Source: Pseudomonas putida NBRC 14164 (GTDB lineage Bacteria > Pseudomonadota > Gammaproteobacteria > Pseudomonadales > Pseudomonadaceae). From it: a stretch of 64,000 bases of DNA. The DNA lies in contig NC_021505.1 in NCBI RefSeq assembly GCF_000412675.1, positions 5,326,501 through 5,390,500 on the forward strand. Direction: 5' to 3'. The position numbers were made by a program, and so were the translations under genes. The notes beneath the pieces were generated by a model. The model saw nothing but the letters and a program-made list of their open reading frames with translations, did not search any database and was not told the origin of the DNA. Shown in pieces: positions 45,120 through 53,596 of the stretch; positions within the stretch are counted from its first letter, which is position 1; every line of letters begins with the position of its first letter.

Positions 45120-46160
45120 TCAAGCATTCTGATCTTCTGCAGCACCCAAGGCATAAAACTCATGCAGCTTGGCTTGCAGCAGTGCCTTGTCCGGCAAACG
45201 CGTTTGATACTCGGCAATCAGCGCTGGAGATAAGCTTCGATTAAGTGCGTACTCGACCACCTCGTCATCTCTGCTGGCGCATAACAACACGCCGATGGCA
45301 GGGTTTTCATGAGGCTTACGCTCATTGCGATCCAGTGCTTCCAGATAGAAATCGAGCTTGCCCAGGTACTCAGGCTCGAAGCGGCCGACTTTCAGTTCGA
45401 CCGCGACCAGGCAGTTGAGGCCCCGATGGAAAAACAGCAGGTCGAGTGCAAAATCACGGCCGCCGACCTGAAGCGGGTATTGGGAACCAACGAAGCAGAA
45501 ATCCCGGCCCAGCTCGATCAGGAACTGTTTGAGCCTATCCATCAGCGCACTTTGCAGATCCGCTTCGACATGGCCACCCGGTAGGCCCAGGAACTCGACC
45601 ACGTAGGCATCTCGAAACACATCCATTGCTGCAGGGTAATGCTGTTTCAGATTTGCTGAGGCTTTAGCAGGGTTCGCCACACTGCGTTCGAAAAGAGAAG
45701 CTCTGAACTGCCGTTCCAGCTCACGACTGGACCATTTCTCCTGGACGGCCAAACGCAGATAGAACTCACGTTCGTCAGGCAATTTGCTCAAGGTCAGGAT
45801 GGTAAGGTTATGGGTTCAAGGCAATTGTGTCAGCAGTGCTGACACTTTCTCGTCATTCCGATACGCCTCATAGAACTGCCGCATGCGGAAGAGATTGCGC
45901 TTTGTAAAGCCACGCAGCCCAGGCTGCGTCTGAGCCAGGTGTGCTGCCAGCTGGCTTACTACAGATTCCCCCCACTCAGCTCGCTCCAGCTTGCGGCTGA
46001 TGTAAGCCCCCACCTGCCAGTACAAATCGATCAATTGTGTATTGACCGCCTGCACCGCACGTTGCCTAGCATTTTTAATCAACCCGAGCACTTCCTCGAA
46101 CCGGTCATCCTTAACCGAAAGACAGGCGGTCGGCGCTTGTGTTTTTTGTTCAGCGCTCAT
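45120..46160 (-). pseudogene. DUF1016/YhcG-type PDDEXK nuclease gene split by one in-frame stop
   Basis: Two open frames, 45816-46160 (114 residues, DUF1016 N-terminal part: LIDLYWQVGAYISRKLE...FTKRNLFRMRQFYEAYR) and 45120-45791 (DUF1016 C-terminal PDDEXK nuclease: FCFVGSQYPLQVGGRDFALDLLFFHRGLNCLVAVELKVGRF), lie in the same frame. They are separated only by TGA at 45816-45818. Reading through gives QLP-stop-THNLTIL...SKLPDEREFYLRL, exactly where relatives have QLPWTHNLIIL, so a TGG (Trp) became TGA. Read through, it is 346 codons, the family length. The C-terminal piece could still be made from an internal start. The DxExK-type core is intact. Confidence 0.85.
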
Positions 46161-46245
46161 GCATCGACTCCCTTTGTGAATTCGACAGGAAGTCTACCCC
46201 CAACGAGCCAGCGCCCGGTCGCCCGCGCCGCCAGACCAGTGTTTC

Positions 46246-46279
46246 AAAAAAACAAAGGGCACCCTCCTCGGGTGCCCTT
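46246..46279 (-). terminator. Intrinsic terminator of the amino-acid permease gene
   Basis: A 10-base-pair stem (46255-46264 with 46270-46279), five-base loop, followed on the minus strand by TTTGTTTTTTT. It lies 25 bases after the permease stop. Confidence 0.9.
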
Positions 46280-46303
46280 CGCCTTACCGCATGGTGAACT
46301 CAA

Positions 46304-47695
46304 TCACCCCATCGACCGCGCCCCCACCGGTTGCGCATGGCCGCGCGAGGTCACGATCCCCAGGAAGGAAATCACGATCGCCAGGCCCAATGTAGAGCTG
46401 ACCTCCACCCGGTGCTCGGGCGTGTACATCATCACTGCCAGCGCCCCGGCAATGAAGATGATCACCGCCCAGGTAAGGTACGGGAACAGCCACATGCGGA
46501 ACTTCAGCTCGGTGTTCTCGCGCTCCAGCCGGCGGCGCATGCGCAGCTGCGAAATGGCGATGACCATGTACACCAGCAGGGCGATGGCCCCGGAGCTGGC
46601 CAGCAGGAACTCGAACACGCCCTTCGGTGCGAAGTAGTTGAGCACGGCGATGGCTGCGCCGATCAGGGTGCTGCCAAACACTGCAGCGCGCGGTACGCCA
46701 ACCTTGGAGGTCTTGTTGAGGAAGGCCGGGGCGTCACCGCGCTTGGCCAGCGAATACATCATCCGCGAAGCAATGTAGATCGACGAGTTCATGCAGCTGG
46801 TCACAGCCACCAGCACCACCAGGTCGACCATGAACGCCGCGTTGGGGATGTTCATGATTTCCAGCGCACGCTGGTACGAGCCCACCACCGCCAACTGCGG
46901 GTCGTTCCACGGCACCACCGAAATGATCACGAAGATCGACAGGATGTAGAAGGTGCTGATTCGCCAGATAACCGAGCGGGTGGCTTTGGCGATGTTGCGC
47001 GAAGGGTCGCTGGATTCGGACGCGGCGATGGTCACCGCCTCGGTGCCGATGAAGCTGAACATCACGGTGATGAACGCACCGACCACTGCCGACCAGCCCT
47101 TCGGCGCAAAGCCGCCGTACTCGGCCATCAGCCCGCTCAGGCCGCTGACCTCGCGGTTGGGCAGCCAGCCCATCAGTGCGGCAAAGCCCAGGCCGATGAA
47201 ACCCAGAATCGCCGTAACTTTCAGGATGGCGAACCAGAACTCGAACTCACCGTACTTGGCCACGCTGAACAGGTTGGTGCAGGCCAGCAGCAGTACCGAG
47301 GCCAGGGCGAAGATCCAGCTGTCCACCTGCGGGAACCAGGCGTTCAGCACATGCCCGGCAGCCAGTGCTTCGATAGGGATTACCAGTACCCAGAACCACC
47401 AGTACAGCCAGCCGATGGTGTAGCCGGCCCAGCGGCCGATGGCCTGGTCGGCGTAGGTGGAAAACGATCCGGTATCAGGGTGTGCCACGGCCATTTCGCC
47501 GAGCATGCGCATGACCAGTACCACCAGGGTTCCGGCCACGAAATACGAAACTATGGTAGCTGGCCCGGCCGCCGCGATGGCGTGACCAGAGCCTACGAAA
47601 AGTCCGGCGCCGATGATGCCGGCGATGGACAGCATCGTTACATGACGAGGCTTGAAACCTTGTGCAAGGTTGCCATCAGATCCCACGGTGCTCAT
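46304..47695 (-). CDS. APC-family amino-acid permease, GABA permease type
   Basis: 463 residues, about 12 membrane helices, with the amino-acid transporter signature GFKPRHVTMLSIAGIIGAGLFVGSGHAIAAAGPA at the N-terminus, GSFSTYADQAIGRWAGYTIGWLYWWFWVLVIPIEA and EFEFWFAILKV. The pattern matches the GabP branch of the AAT family (proton-coupled GABA and related amino acids). The exact substrate cannot be settled here. Single-gene unit with its own terminator; a structured intergenic region lies upstream. Confidence 0.88.
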   Translation of the reverse strand: MSTVGSDGNLAQGFKPRHVTMLSIAGIIGAGLFVGSGHAIAAAGPATIVSYFVAGTLVVLVMRMLGEMAVAHPDTGSFSTYADQAIGRWAGYTIGWLYWWFWVLVIPIEALAAGHVLNAWFPQVDSWIFALASVLLLACTNLFSVAKYGEFEFWFAILKVTAILGFIGLGFAALMGWLPNREVSGLSGLMAEYGGFAPKGWSAVVGAFITVMFSFIGTEAVTIAASESSDPSRNIAKATRSVIWRISTFYILSIFVIISVVPWNDPQLAVVGSYQRALEIMNIPNAAFMVDLVVLVAVTSCMNSSIYIASRMMYSLAKRGDAPAFLNKTSKVGVPRAAVFGSTLIGAAIAVLNYFAPKGVFEFLLASSGAIALLVYMVIAISQLRMRRRLERENTELKFRMWLFPYLTWAVIIFIAGALAVMMYTPEHRVEVSSTLGLAIVISFLGIVTSRGHAQPVGARSMG

Positions 47696-47842
47696 TGATG
47701 TTGTTCTCTTTTTGCTGACACAAGGATGGACGGGCAGGCGTAGGCGAAAATATCTCCTTTCAAATCAGTTAGTCGACAGGTTGCTCGCGCGCTGTTGTTG
47801 ATCTTTGGCGCGCATCACAGAGCAACGAGTCCGTGCGGTTCG

Positions 47843-47990
47843 GGCTTCATTTAAGCCTCGCAGGGCTGCGGGAAATTACACGAGAACGCCCCGGAACTGT
47901 TCGATCACGACAGGGCAGTTCCATTACCGCCAGATGTCGCGAATGGCATGCCCGATCGCGCCACCGGGCCATCTGGCGCTTTTGTTTTTC
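47843..47990 (+). ncRNA. Candidate small RNA (three hairpins and U-run) in the permease-gudD gap
   Basis: In the 398-base gap 47696-48093, the plus strand shows three successive hairpins: GGCTT/AAGCC (47843-47857); GGAACTG/CAGTTCC (47893-47922); and CGCCAGATG/CATCTGGCG (47928-47978) with an inner CGCGA/TCGCG stem. The last runs into CTTTTGTTTTTC. That is the shape of a small RNA ending in an intrinsic terminator, divergent from the permease gene and convergent with gudD. No matching known RNA was recognised and no promoter stands out. Confidence 0.4.
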
Positions 47991-48039
47991 ATTTGGATGT
48001 GTGTTGCCAGTGCCGGCCCAGGCAATTTCAGCTACTCAC

Positions 48040-48064
48040 AAAAAAGCCCCGATCACCCGGGGCT
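48040..48064 (-). terminator. Intrinsic terminator of gudD
   Basis: AGCCCCG/CGGGGCT stem with a six-base loop, running on the minus strand into TTTTTT, about 30 bases after the gudD stop. Confidence 0.88.
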
Positions 48065-48093
48065 GTCTTTGCACTGCGGGGCCTGTAACCGCC

Positions 48094-49449
48094 TCAACGC
48101 ACCAGGCAAGGCCGCTTGTTATCGAAGCGCCAGCCCGGAATCAGAAACTGCATCGCCACGCTGTCATCCCGCGCCCCCAACCCCATGTTGCGGTAGCAAT
48201 CATGGGCCTTGGCCAACTGGTCCTCATCCAGTTCCACCCCCAGCCCCGGCCGGGGCGGTACCCGCACGTGCCCGTCCACTATGCGCAGCGGTTCACGGGT
48301 AAGGCGCTGGCCGTCCTGCCAGATCCAGTGGGTGTCGATTGCGGTGATCTCGCCCGGTGCCGCAGCCGCCACCTGGGTGAACATCGCCAGCGAAATGTCG
48401 AAGTGGTTGTTCGAATGCGAACCCCAGGTCAGCCCCCAGTCATTGCACATCTGCGCCACCCGCACCGAACCCTGCAAGGTCCAGAAGTGCGGGTCGGCCA
48501 GCGGAATATCCACTGCCTGCGACTGGATCGCATGGCCCATCTGCCGCCAGTCGGTGGCAATCATGTTGGTAGCGGTGCGCAGGCCGGTGGCACGGCGGAA
48601 CTCGGCCATCACTTCACGGCCCGAGTAACCGTTCTCGGCGCCGCAGGGGTCTTCGGCATAGGCCAGCACGTGATGCTTGTCGCGACATAGGGCAATGGCC
48701 TCTTTCAGTGACCAGGCGCCGTTGGGGTCAAGCGTGATTCGCGCTTCAGGGAAGCGCTCGGCCAGCGCCGTCACGGCTTCCATCTCCTCCTCGCCACGCA
48801 GCACGCCGCCCTTGAGCTTGAAGTCGCTGAAGCCATAGCGCTGCCTGGCCGCCTCGGCCAGGCGCACCACCGCCTCGGGGGTCAGGGCCTTTTCGTGGCG
48901 CACGCGGAACCAGTCGTCATCAGCGTCGGCTTCGTTGCGGTAGGCCAGGTTGGTCTGCTGACGATCGCCGATGTAGAACAGGTAACCCAGCATCTTCACC
49001 GCATCGCGCTGCTGCCCCTCGCCTAGCAGGGCCGCCATGGGCACGTTGAGGTGCTGGCCAAGCAGGTCGAGCAGCGCCGACTCGATGGCCGTTACCGCAT
49101 GCACGGTAATCCGCAGGTCGAATGTTTGCAGGCCACGGCCCGCCGAGTCACGGCTGGCGAAGGTCTGGCGCATGGCATTGAGCACGCGCTGGTAGTGGCC
49201 GACCGGCTGGCCGACTACCAGGCTGCGGGCGTCTTCCAGGGTCTGGCGAATCTGTTCACCGCCAGGCACCTCGCCCAGCCCGGTATTGCCAGCGCTGTCG
49301 CGCAGTACCACCACGTTGCGGGTGAAATACGGGCCATGGGCGCCACTGAGGTTGAGCAGCATGCTGTCATGGCCGGCCACGGGGATCACCCGCAGGTCGG
49401 TGACCACCGGGGTGCTGGTATGAACGGCGGGATTGGTCTGCATATTCAT
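48094..49449 (-). CDS. gudD: Glucarate dehydratase
   Basis: Enolase-superfamily enzyme that dehydrates D-glucarate to 5-keto-4-deoxyglucarate, the first step of glucarate use. The 451-residue protein (ATG 49449) has the K-x-K motif in FSDFKLKGGVL, metal-ligand segments TLDPNGAW, AYAEDPCG and NMIATDW, and the catalytic-dyad His in WGSHSNNHFDISL. Galactarate-type alternatives are less likely given these motifs. It follows gudP on the same strand after 19 bases and ends at a good terminator. Confidence 0.95.
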   Translation of the reverse strand: MNMQTNPAVHTSTPVVTDLRVIPVAGHDSMLLNLSGAHGPYFTRNVVVLRDSAGNTGLGEVPGGEQIRQTLEDARSLVVGQPVGHYQRVLNAMRQTFASRDSAGRGLQTFDLRITVHAVTAIESALLDLLGQHLNVPMAALLGEGQQRDAVKMLGYLFYIGDRQQTNLAYRNEADADDDWFRVRHEKALTPEAVVRLAEAARQRYGFSDFKLKGGVLRGEEEMEAVTALAERFPEARITLDPNGAWSLKEAIALCRDKHHVLAYAEDPCGAENGYSGREVMAEFRRATGLRTATNMIATDWRQMGHAIQSQAVDIPLADPHFWTLQGSVRVAQMCNDWGLTWGSHSNNHFDISLAMFTQVAAAAPGEITAIDTHWIWQDGQRLTREPLRIVDGHVRVPPRPGLGVELDEDQLAKAHDCYRNMGLGARDDSVAMQFLIPGWRFDNKRPCLVR

Positions 49450-49468
49450 GATTGTTGTCTCGCAGTAT

Positions 49469-50821
49469 TCAGTGGGTCTGGCCCAGGGCCGAGGGGGCCT
49501 TGAGGTCATCGGAAGGGGCGCCCTTTGGGCGAATGCGTACGAAGAAGATGGCAATGGCCGCCAGCACCGAGGTCACGGCCAGGCCATACAGCCCACCCTG
49601 GATCGAGCCGGTCTGCTGCTCCAGCAGGCCGAAGGTGGTGGGGGCAACAAAGCCCCCGAGGTTGCCGACCGAGTTGATCAGGGCGATCACTGCCGCCGCG
49701 ATGCGGGCATCCAGGTAACCCTGCGGGATCGGCCAGAACAGTGACGATGCCGACTTGAAACCGATGGCCGCAAAGCACACGGCGACAAAGGCGAACACCG
49801 GGCCACCGGTGGTGGACATGAACATGCCGATGGCGGCGACCACCAGGGCACCGGCCACCCAGGCCTGCTGGAACTTCCAGCGCGCGGAGCCGGCGGCGAA
49901 GGCGTACATGGCCAGGATCGAGATCAGCCACGGGATCGAGTTGAAGAAGCCGACCTGCAGGTCGCTGAGGTCACCCATGCGCTTGATGATGCTGGGCAGC
50001 CAGAAGGTGGCAGCGTAGATGGTCAACTGGATGCAGAAGTAGATCACGCAGAACAGCACGATCTGGCGGTCCTTGAGCAGGCTCCAGGCCGAAGCCTTGA
50101 CCGTACCCACGGCTTCGCGCTCATGCTGCTCGCGGTCGATGGTGGCCACCAGCGCGTCCTGCTCGGCCTGGCTCAACCACTTGGCATCGTGCGGCTTGGA
50201 GTCCAGCCAGAAAAACACGAAGAAGCACAAGGCGACCGAGGCCATGCCTTCGATGAACAGCATCCACTGCCAGCCATGCATGCCCAGGCCCTGGATCTGC
50301 ATCAACGCCCCGGCCAGCGGCCCGGAAATCAGCGAAGCCAGCGCTGAACCGCTGAGGAAGATGGCAATCGCCTTGCCGCGCTCGGCGCCTGGCAGCCAGC
50401 GGGTGAAGTAGTAGATCACCCCAGGGAAGAAGCCCGCCTCGGCAACACCCAGCAGAAAGCGCAGTACGTAGAACTGGGTTTCGTTCTGCACAAAGGCCAT
50501 GGCCGTGGCCACCAGCCCCCAGGTGAACATGATGCGGGTCAGCCAAAGCCGCGCCCCCACTTTTTGCAGCAGCATGTTCGAAGGCACTTCGAACAACGCG
50601 TAGCCGATGAAGAACAAGCCGGCGCCAAAGCCGTAGGCTGCAGCGCTGATGCCCAGATCGCTTTCCAGGTGCGGGCGGATGAAACCGATATTGACGCGGT
50701 CGAGGTAGTTGACGATGAACATGATGACGAACAGCGGCAGGACATGGCGCTTGACCTTGGCTACAGCACTGGCCAGGGCGTCGCCGTCATTCCGGGCAGA
50801 CGGAGCGAGGATGTCGTTCAC
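49469..50821 (-). CDS. gudP: D-glucarate/galactarate MFS importer
   Basis: About 450 residues, 12 membrane helices, of the anion:cation symporter (ACS) branch: LPLFVIMFIVNYLDRVNIGFIRPHLESDLG in helix 1, LFFIGYALFEVPSNMLLQKVGARLWLTRIMF (motif A region) and FLLGVAEAGFFPGVIYYFTRWLPGAERGKAIAIF. Start choice: GTG at 50821 has GGAGA eight bases upstream; a GTG at 50836 would add five residues but lacks a site. Pairs with gudD downstream and is divergent from the GntR regulator. Confidence 0.93.
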   Translation of the reverse strand: MNDILAPSARNDGDALASAVAKVKRHVLPLFVIMFIVNYLDRVNIGFIRPHLESDLGISAAAYGFGAGLFFIGYALFEVPSNMLLQKVGARLWLTRIMFTWGLVATAMAFVQNETQFYVLRFLLGVAEAGFFPGVIYYFTRWLPGAERGKAIAIFLSGSALASLISGPLAGALMQIQGLGMHGWQWMLFIEGMASVALCFFVFFWLDSKPHDAKWLSQAEQDALVATIDREQHEREAVGTVKASAWSLLKDRQIVLFCVIYFCIQLTIYAATFWLPSIIKRMGDLSDLQVGFFNSIPWLISILAMYAFAAGSARWKFQQAWVAGALVVAAIGMFMSTTGGPVFAFVAVCFAAIGFKSASSLFWPIPQGYLDARIAAAVIALINSVGNLGGFVAPTTFGLLEQQTGSIQGGLYGLAVTSVLAAIAIFFVRIRPKGAPSDDLKAPSALGQTH

Positions 50822-50902
50822 GTGCGAATCTCCCACTAATTGTTTTTGTGCGGGTCTTGGTTGTCTGACATGGCAGTGGGGATGAGCATATTCGCGACGA
50901 GG

Positions 50903-50913
50903 TTGTACGACAA
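50903..50913. promoter_or_regulatory. GudR operator, gudP side
   Basis: TTGTACGACAA fits TNGTNNNACNA of FadR-type GntR regulators and is nearly the reverse complement of the second site at 51048-51058. It lies 82 bases before the gudP start, so it can cover that promoter. Confidence 0.75.
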
Positions 50914-51045
50914 GATCAACAGTGTCGGCAAAATGGCAAAATACAAGCTGTCACAATGCCAATATGCTGCGATCTTTCAAAAGTACAGAAGTCAAATGCC
51001 AGCTTGGAGGCATAAAAAATCAGCAAAAAATAATTTTATGGATTA

Positions 51046-51060
51046 ACTTGTCGTACAAGT
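51046..51060. promoter_or_regulatory. GudR operator, regulator side
   Basis: ACTTGT-CGT-ACAAGT, a perfect 15-base palindrome whose core TTGTCGTACAA matches the gudP-side site. It ends 22 bases before the regulator's ATG, fitting autorepression. The 245-base divergent gap holds just these two copies. Confidence 0.82.
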
Positions 51061-51082
51061 ACAGCGCGAACCGGATCACACC

Positions 51083-51784
51083 ATGGACCCCGAACACGCC
51101 CGCAAACGCGGCCACAGCCGCGCCCATGACCTGGTCTCCAGCCTGACCCAGCAGATTTTGCTGGGCACCTTCAAGCCGGGTGACAAGCTGCCCTCAGAGA
51201 ACACACTGGTGCGCGAGCATGGCGTCAGCCGCACGGTGGTGCGTGAAGCCTTGTCCAAGTTGCAGGCTTCCGGGCTGGTGGAGCCGCGCCACGGTATCGG
51301 TACCTTCGTGATGGAGCGCCAGGCCCAGGCCGGGCTGCGCATCGCGGCGGAAAGCGCGGCGAATGTGCGCGACCTGCTGGAGCTGCGCATTGGCCTGGAA
51401 GGCCAGGCCGCCGCCCTGGCTGCGCTGCGCCGTGACGAGGGGCACCTGGTGCGCATGCGCCAGGCGCTGGATGACTATCAGGACCTGGCAGCCGCCGGCG
51501 ACAGCTGTATCGAGCCCGACCGACGTTTCCACCTGCTGATTGCCGAGGCCACCGGCAACCTGTACTTCACCGAAATGCTGCTGCATCTGGGCAACAGCCT
51601 GATCCCGCGCAACCGCATGGCCCTGGCCGAACGCGGCGGGGCGAAGCTGGCGCGGCAGGCGTACCTGGCCAACCTGGAGCATGAGGCAGTCCTCAATGCC
51701 ATCCGCCGGCAAGACCCGGACGCAGCGCGGGCGGCGGTCTGCCTGCACCTGTCCAACAGCCGCGACCGTTTGCTGCCGGACTAG
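51083..51784 (+). CDS. GntR/FadR-family regulator of glucarate genes
   Basis: 233 residues: winged helix about 10-75 (HDLVSSLTQQILLGTFKPGDKLPSENTLVREHGVSRTVVREALSKLQASGLVEPRHGIGTFV), then an FCD domain with the Asp/His metal pattern (PDRRFHLLIAEATGN... NLEHEAVLNAI). Divergent from gudP-gudD with two matching FadR-type operators in the gap, so it most likely represses glucarate use until the sugar acid or a product binds. No established gene symbol is used because the effector is not shown. Confidence 0.9.
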   Translation: MDPEHARKRGHSRAHDLVSSLTQQILLGTFKPGDKLPSENTLVREHGVSRTVVREALSKLQASGLVEPRHGIGTFVMERQAQAGLRIAAESAANVRDLLELRIGLEGQAAALAALRRDEGHLVRMRQALDDYQDLAAAGDSCIEPDRRFHLLIAEATGNLYFTEMLLHLGNSLIPRNRMALAERGGAKLARQAYLANLEHEAVLNAIRRQDPDAARAAVCLHLSNSRDRLLPD

Positions 51785-51803
51785 AGGCCGCTGCGCAGCC
51801 CTT

Positions 51804-51827
51804 AGCGGGCACGCCCGCTCCCACAGG
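51804..51827. repeat. Single REP unit
   Basis: AGCGGGCACGCCCGCTCCCACAGG, a short hairpin of the local REP family between the GntR gene and the convergent quinone-oxidoreductase gene. Confidence 0.75.
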
Positions 51828-51863
51828 TACCGCGTATGGGCAGGGCGTGTGGGAATCCAGCCC

Positions 51864-52874
51864 TCACCAGGTCAGGCAGATCTTGCCGAAATGCCGGTTG
51901 CTTTCCTGGTAGCGGAACGCCTCGACGATCTGCTCCAGTTCGAAGTGCTTGTCCACCACCGGCCGCAGGCCGTTGGCATCGATCGCGCGCACCATCGCCT
52001 GCTGCTGGGCGCGGCTGCCCACCAGCACACCTTGCAGGCGAATCTGCCGCACCAGCGCCTGCACCAGCGGCAGCTGACCGGCCACGCCGGTAAGGATGCC
52101 GATCAGCGACACATGCCCACCGATGCGCGCGGCAATCATCGACTGTTCCAGCGTCGCCGGGCCACCCACCTCGATCACATGGTCGACACCACGGTTGTCG
52201 GTGAGCGCGCGCACTTTCTCGCCCCAGGCCGGGGTGCTCTTGTAGTTGATCAGGTGGTCGGCGCCCAGGGCCTTCAAGCGCTCCAGCTTGGCGTCGCTGG
52301 ACGATGTGGCGATCACCGTGGCGCCAGCCAGCTTGGCAAACTGCAGGGCGAAGATCGACACACCACCGGTGCCCTGCACCAGCACCGTGTCGCCAGGCTT
52401 GAGGTGGTCGTCGCTCATCAGCGCACGCCAGGCGGTAAGGCCAGCGGTGGTCAGGGTAGCGGCTTCGGCATGGCTGAAGCCTTTGGGCGCCAGGGTGAAC
52501 GCGGTGGCGCGGGCGGTCACCTGTTCGCGGGCATAGCCGTCGAGGCCGTCACCGGGCACCCGGGCAAAGCCCTCGACATTGGCCTGGCCGTCGAGCCAGT
52601 CGGGGAAGAAGGTGCTGACCACATCGTCGCCGACCTGGAACTCGCTGACGCCTTCGCCCACCGCAACCACTTCGCCGGCGCCATCGGCCATGGGGATACG
52701 CCGCTCGCTCGGGCCCCACATGCCGCTGACCACGGCAAAGTCATGGTAGTTGAGGGAGCTGGCGTGCAGGCGCACGGTGATTTCGCCGGCCTTGGGGGCC
52801 TGGGCCTCGCTGGTGCCGACCTCGACCTTGTCGTAGCCGCCGCCGGGTTGTACGTAGATGGCCTTGCTGGTCAT
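51864..52874 (-). CDS. MDR-family NAD(P)-dependent alcohol dehydrogenase / quinone oxidoreductase
   Basis: 336 residues: GroES-like N-terminal domain (LHASSLNYHDFAVVSGM...PMADGAGEVVAVGEGVSEFQVGDDV) and Rossmann domain (GDTVLVQGTGGVSIFALQFAKLAGATVIATSSSDAKLERL, about 155-195). The structural zinc cysteines are absent and the usual catalytic Cys/His pattern is replaced by NYHD, so it is the zinc-free quinone-reductase type rather than a classical alcohol dehydrogenase. Substrate unknown. Single gene. Confidence 0.88.
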   Translation of the reverse strand: MTSKAIYVQPGGGYDKVEVGTSEAQAPKAGEITVRLHASSLNYHDFAVVSGMWGPSERRIPMADGAGEVVAVGEGVSEFQVGDDVVSTFFPDWLDGQANVEGFARVPGDGLDGYAREQVTARATAFTLAPKGFSHAEAATLTTAGLTAWRALMSDDHLKPGDTVLVQGTGGVSIFALQFAKLAGATVIATSSSDAKLERLKALGADHLINYKSTPAWGEKVRALTDNRGVDHVIEVGGPATLEQSMIAARIGGHVSLIGILTGVAGQLPLVQALVRQIRLQGVLVGSRAQQQAMVRAIDANGLRPVVDKHFELEQIVEAFRYQESNRHFGKICLTW

Positions 52875-52956
52875 GGGTGGGTCTCCGTATCAGAGGAAAG
52901 AATGGGGTTGAGCATAGACAGGTCCGGCCCCACAGACCTGAGACTTGCACAATACT

Positions 52957-52986
52957 TGTGGGAGCGGGCATGCCCGCGAAGAGGCC
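52957..52986. repeat. Single REP unit
   Basis: TGTGGGAGCGGGC...GCCCGCGAAGAGGCC, in the 131-base gap between the HAD gene and the quinone-oxidoreductase gene. Confidence 0.8.
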
Positions 52987-53005
52987 CGCGTTGCCGACAC
53001 AAGAA

Positions 53006-53596
53006 TCAGCCCAGCATCACCTTCAGTGCCCGGCAATCGGCCGCATGCCAATCCACCAGTTCCGGCCATGGGTTATCCGGCAGATTCACCAGCACCGTGC
53101 GTGCGCCTGCAGCACGCCCACAGTCCAGGTCAAACCGGTAATCCCCCACCATTACCAGCTCGCTTGGCGCCACGCCCCAGGCACTGGCGATCTTCAGTAG
53201 CCCGTCCGGGCTCGGCTTGGGCGCCGCTTCGTCACGCCCCAGAATGTGCTCCACCGGGAAGCAGTCTGCCAGGCCGATGGCCTCCAGCGTCACATGCGCC
53301 AGCTCGCGGGCATTGCGCGTCAGAATACCCAGCCGACACCCGCGCCCGGCCAGCTCGCGCACCAGCTCCACCGCGCCGGTGGCCGCCGTGGAGGCAACTG
53401 CCAAATCGCGTTCATGCTCCAGCAACCAGGCATGCTTGGCTGCCGATACCTCTGCGGGCAAGGCCGCCAGGTGAGTGAGGATGTCGTGCTCGGCGGGGAT
53501 GTCCAACGCCACGCGAATAGCGTCGAAATCATGCACGGCCACGGTCAGGGTGCCGTCCATGTCGAACACCCAGTTGCGTACCTCGCCCAGGCTCAT
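53006..53596 (-). CDS. HAD-superfamily phosphatase
   Basis: 196 residues with the four HAD motifs: FDMDGTLT (about 11-18, nucleophile Asp and acid/base Asp), GILTRNARE (motif II), KPSPDGL (motif III Lys) and MVGDYRFDLDCGRAAGA (motif IV). A helical cap between motifs I and II makes it a class-I enzyme of the Gph/phosphoglycolate phosphatase-like group. Its ATG overlaps the tesB stop (ATGA at 53593-53596), so it is translationally coupled to the thioesterase. Substrate unknown. Confidence 0.9.
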   Translation of the reverse strand: MSLGEVRNWVFDMDGTLTVAVHDFDAIRVALDIPAEHDILTHLAALPAEVSAAKHAWLLEHERDLAVASTAATGAVELVRELAGRGCRLGILTRNARELAHVTLEAIGLADCFPVEHILGRDEAAPKPSPDGLLKIASAWGVAPSELVMVGDYRFDLDCGRAAGARTVLVNLPDNPWPELVDWHAADCRALKVMLG

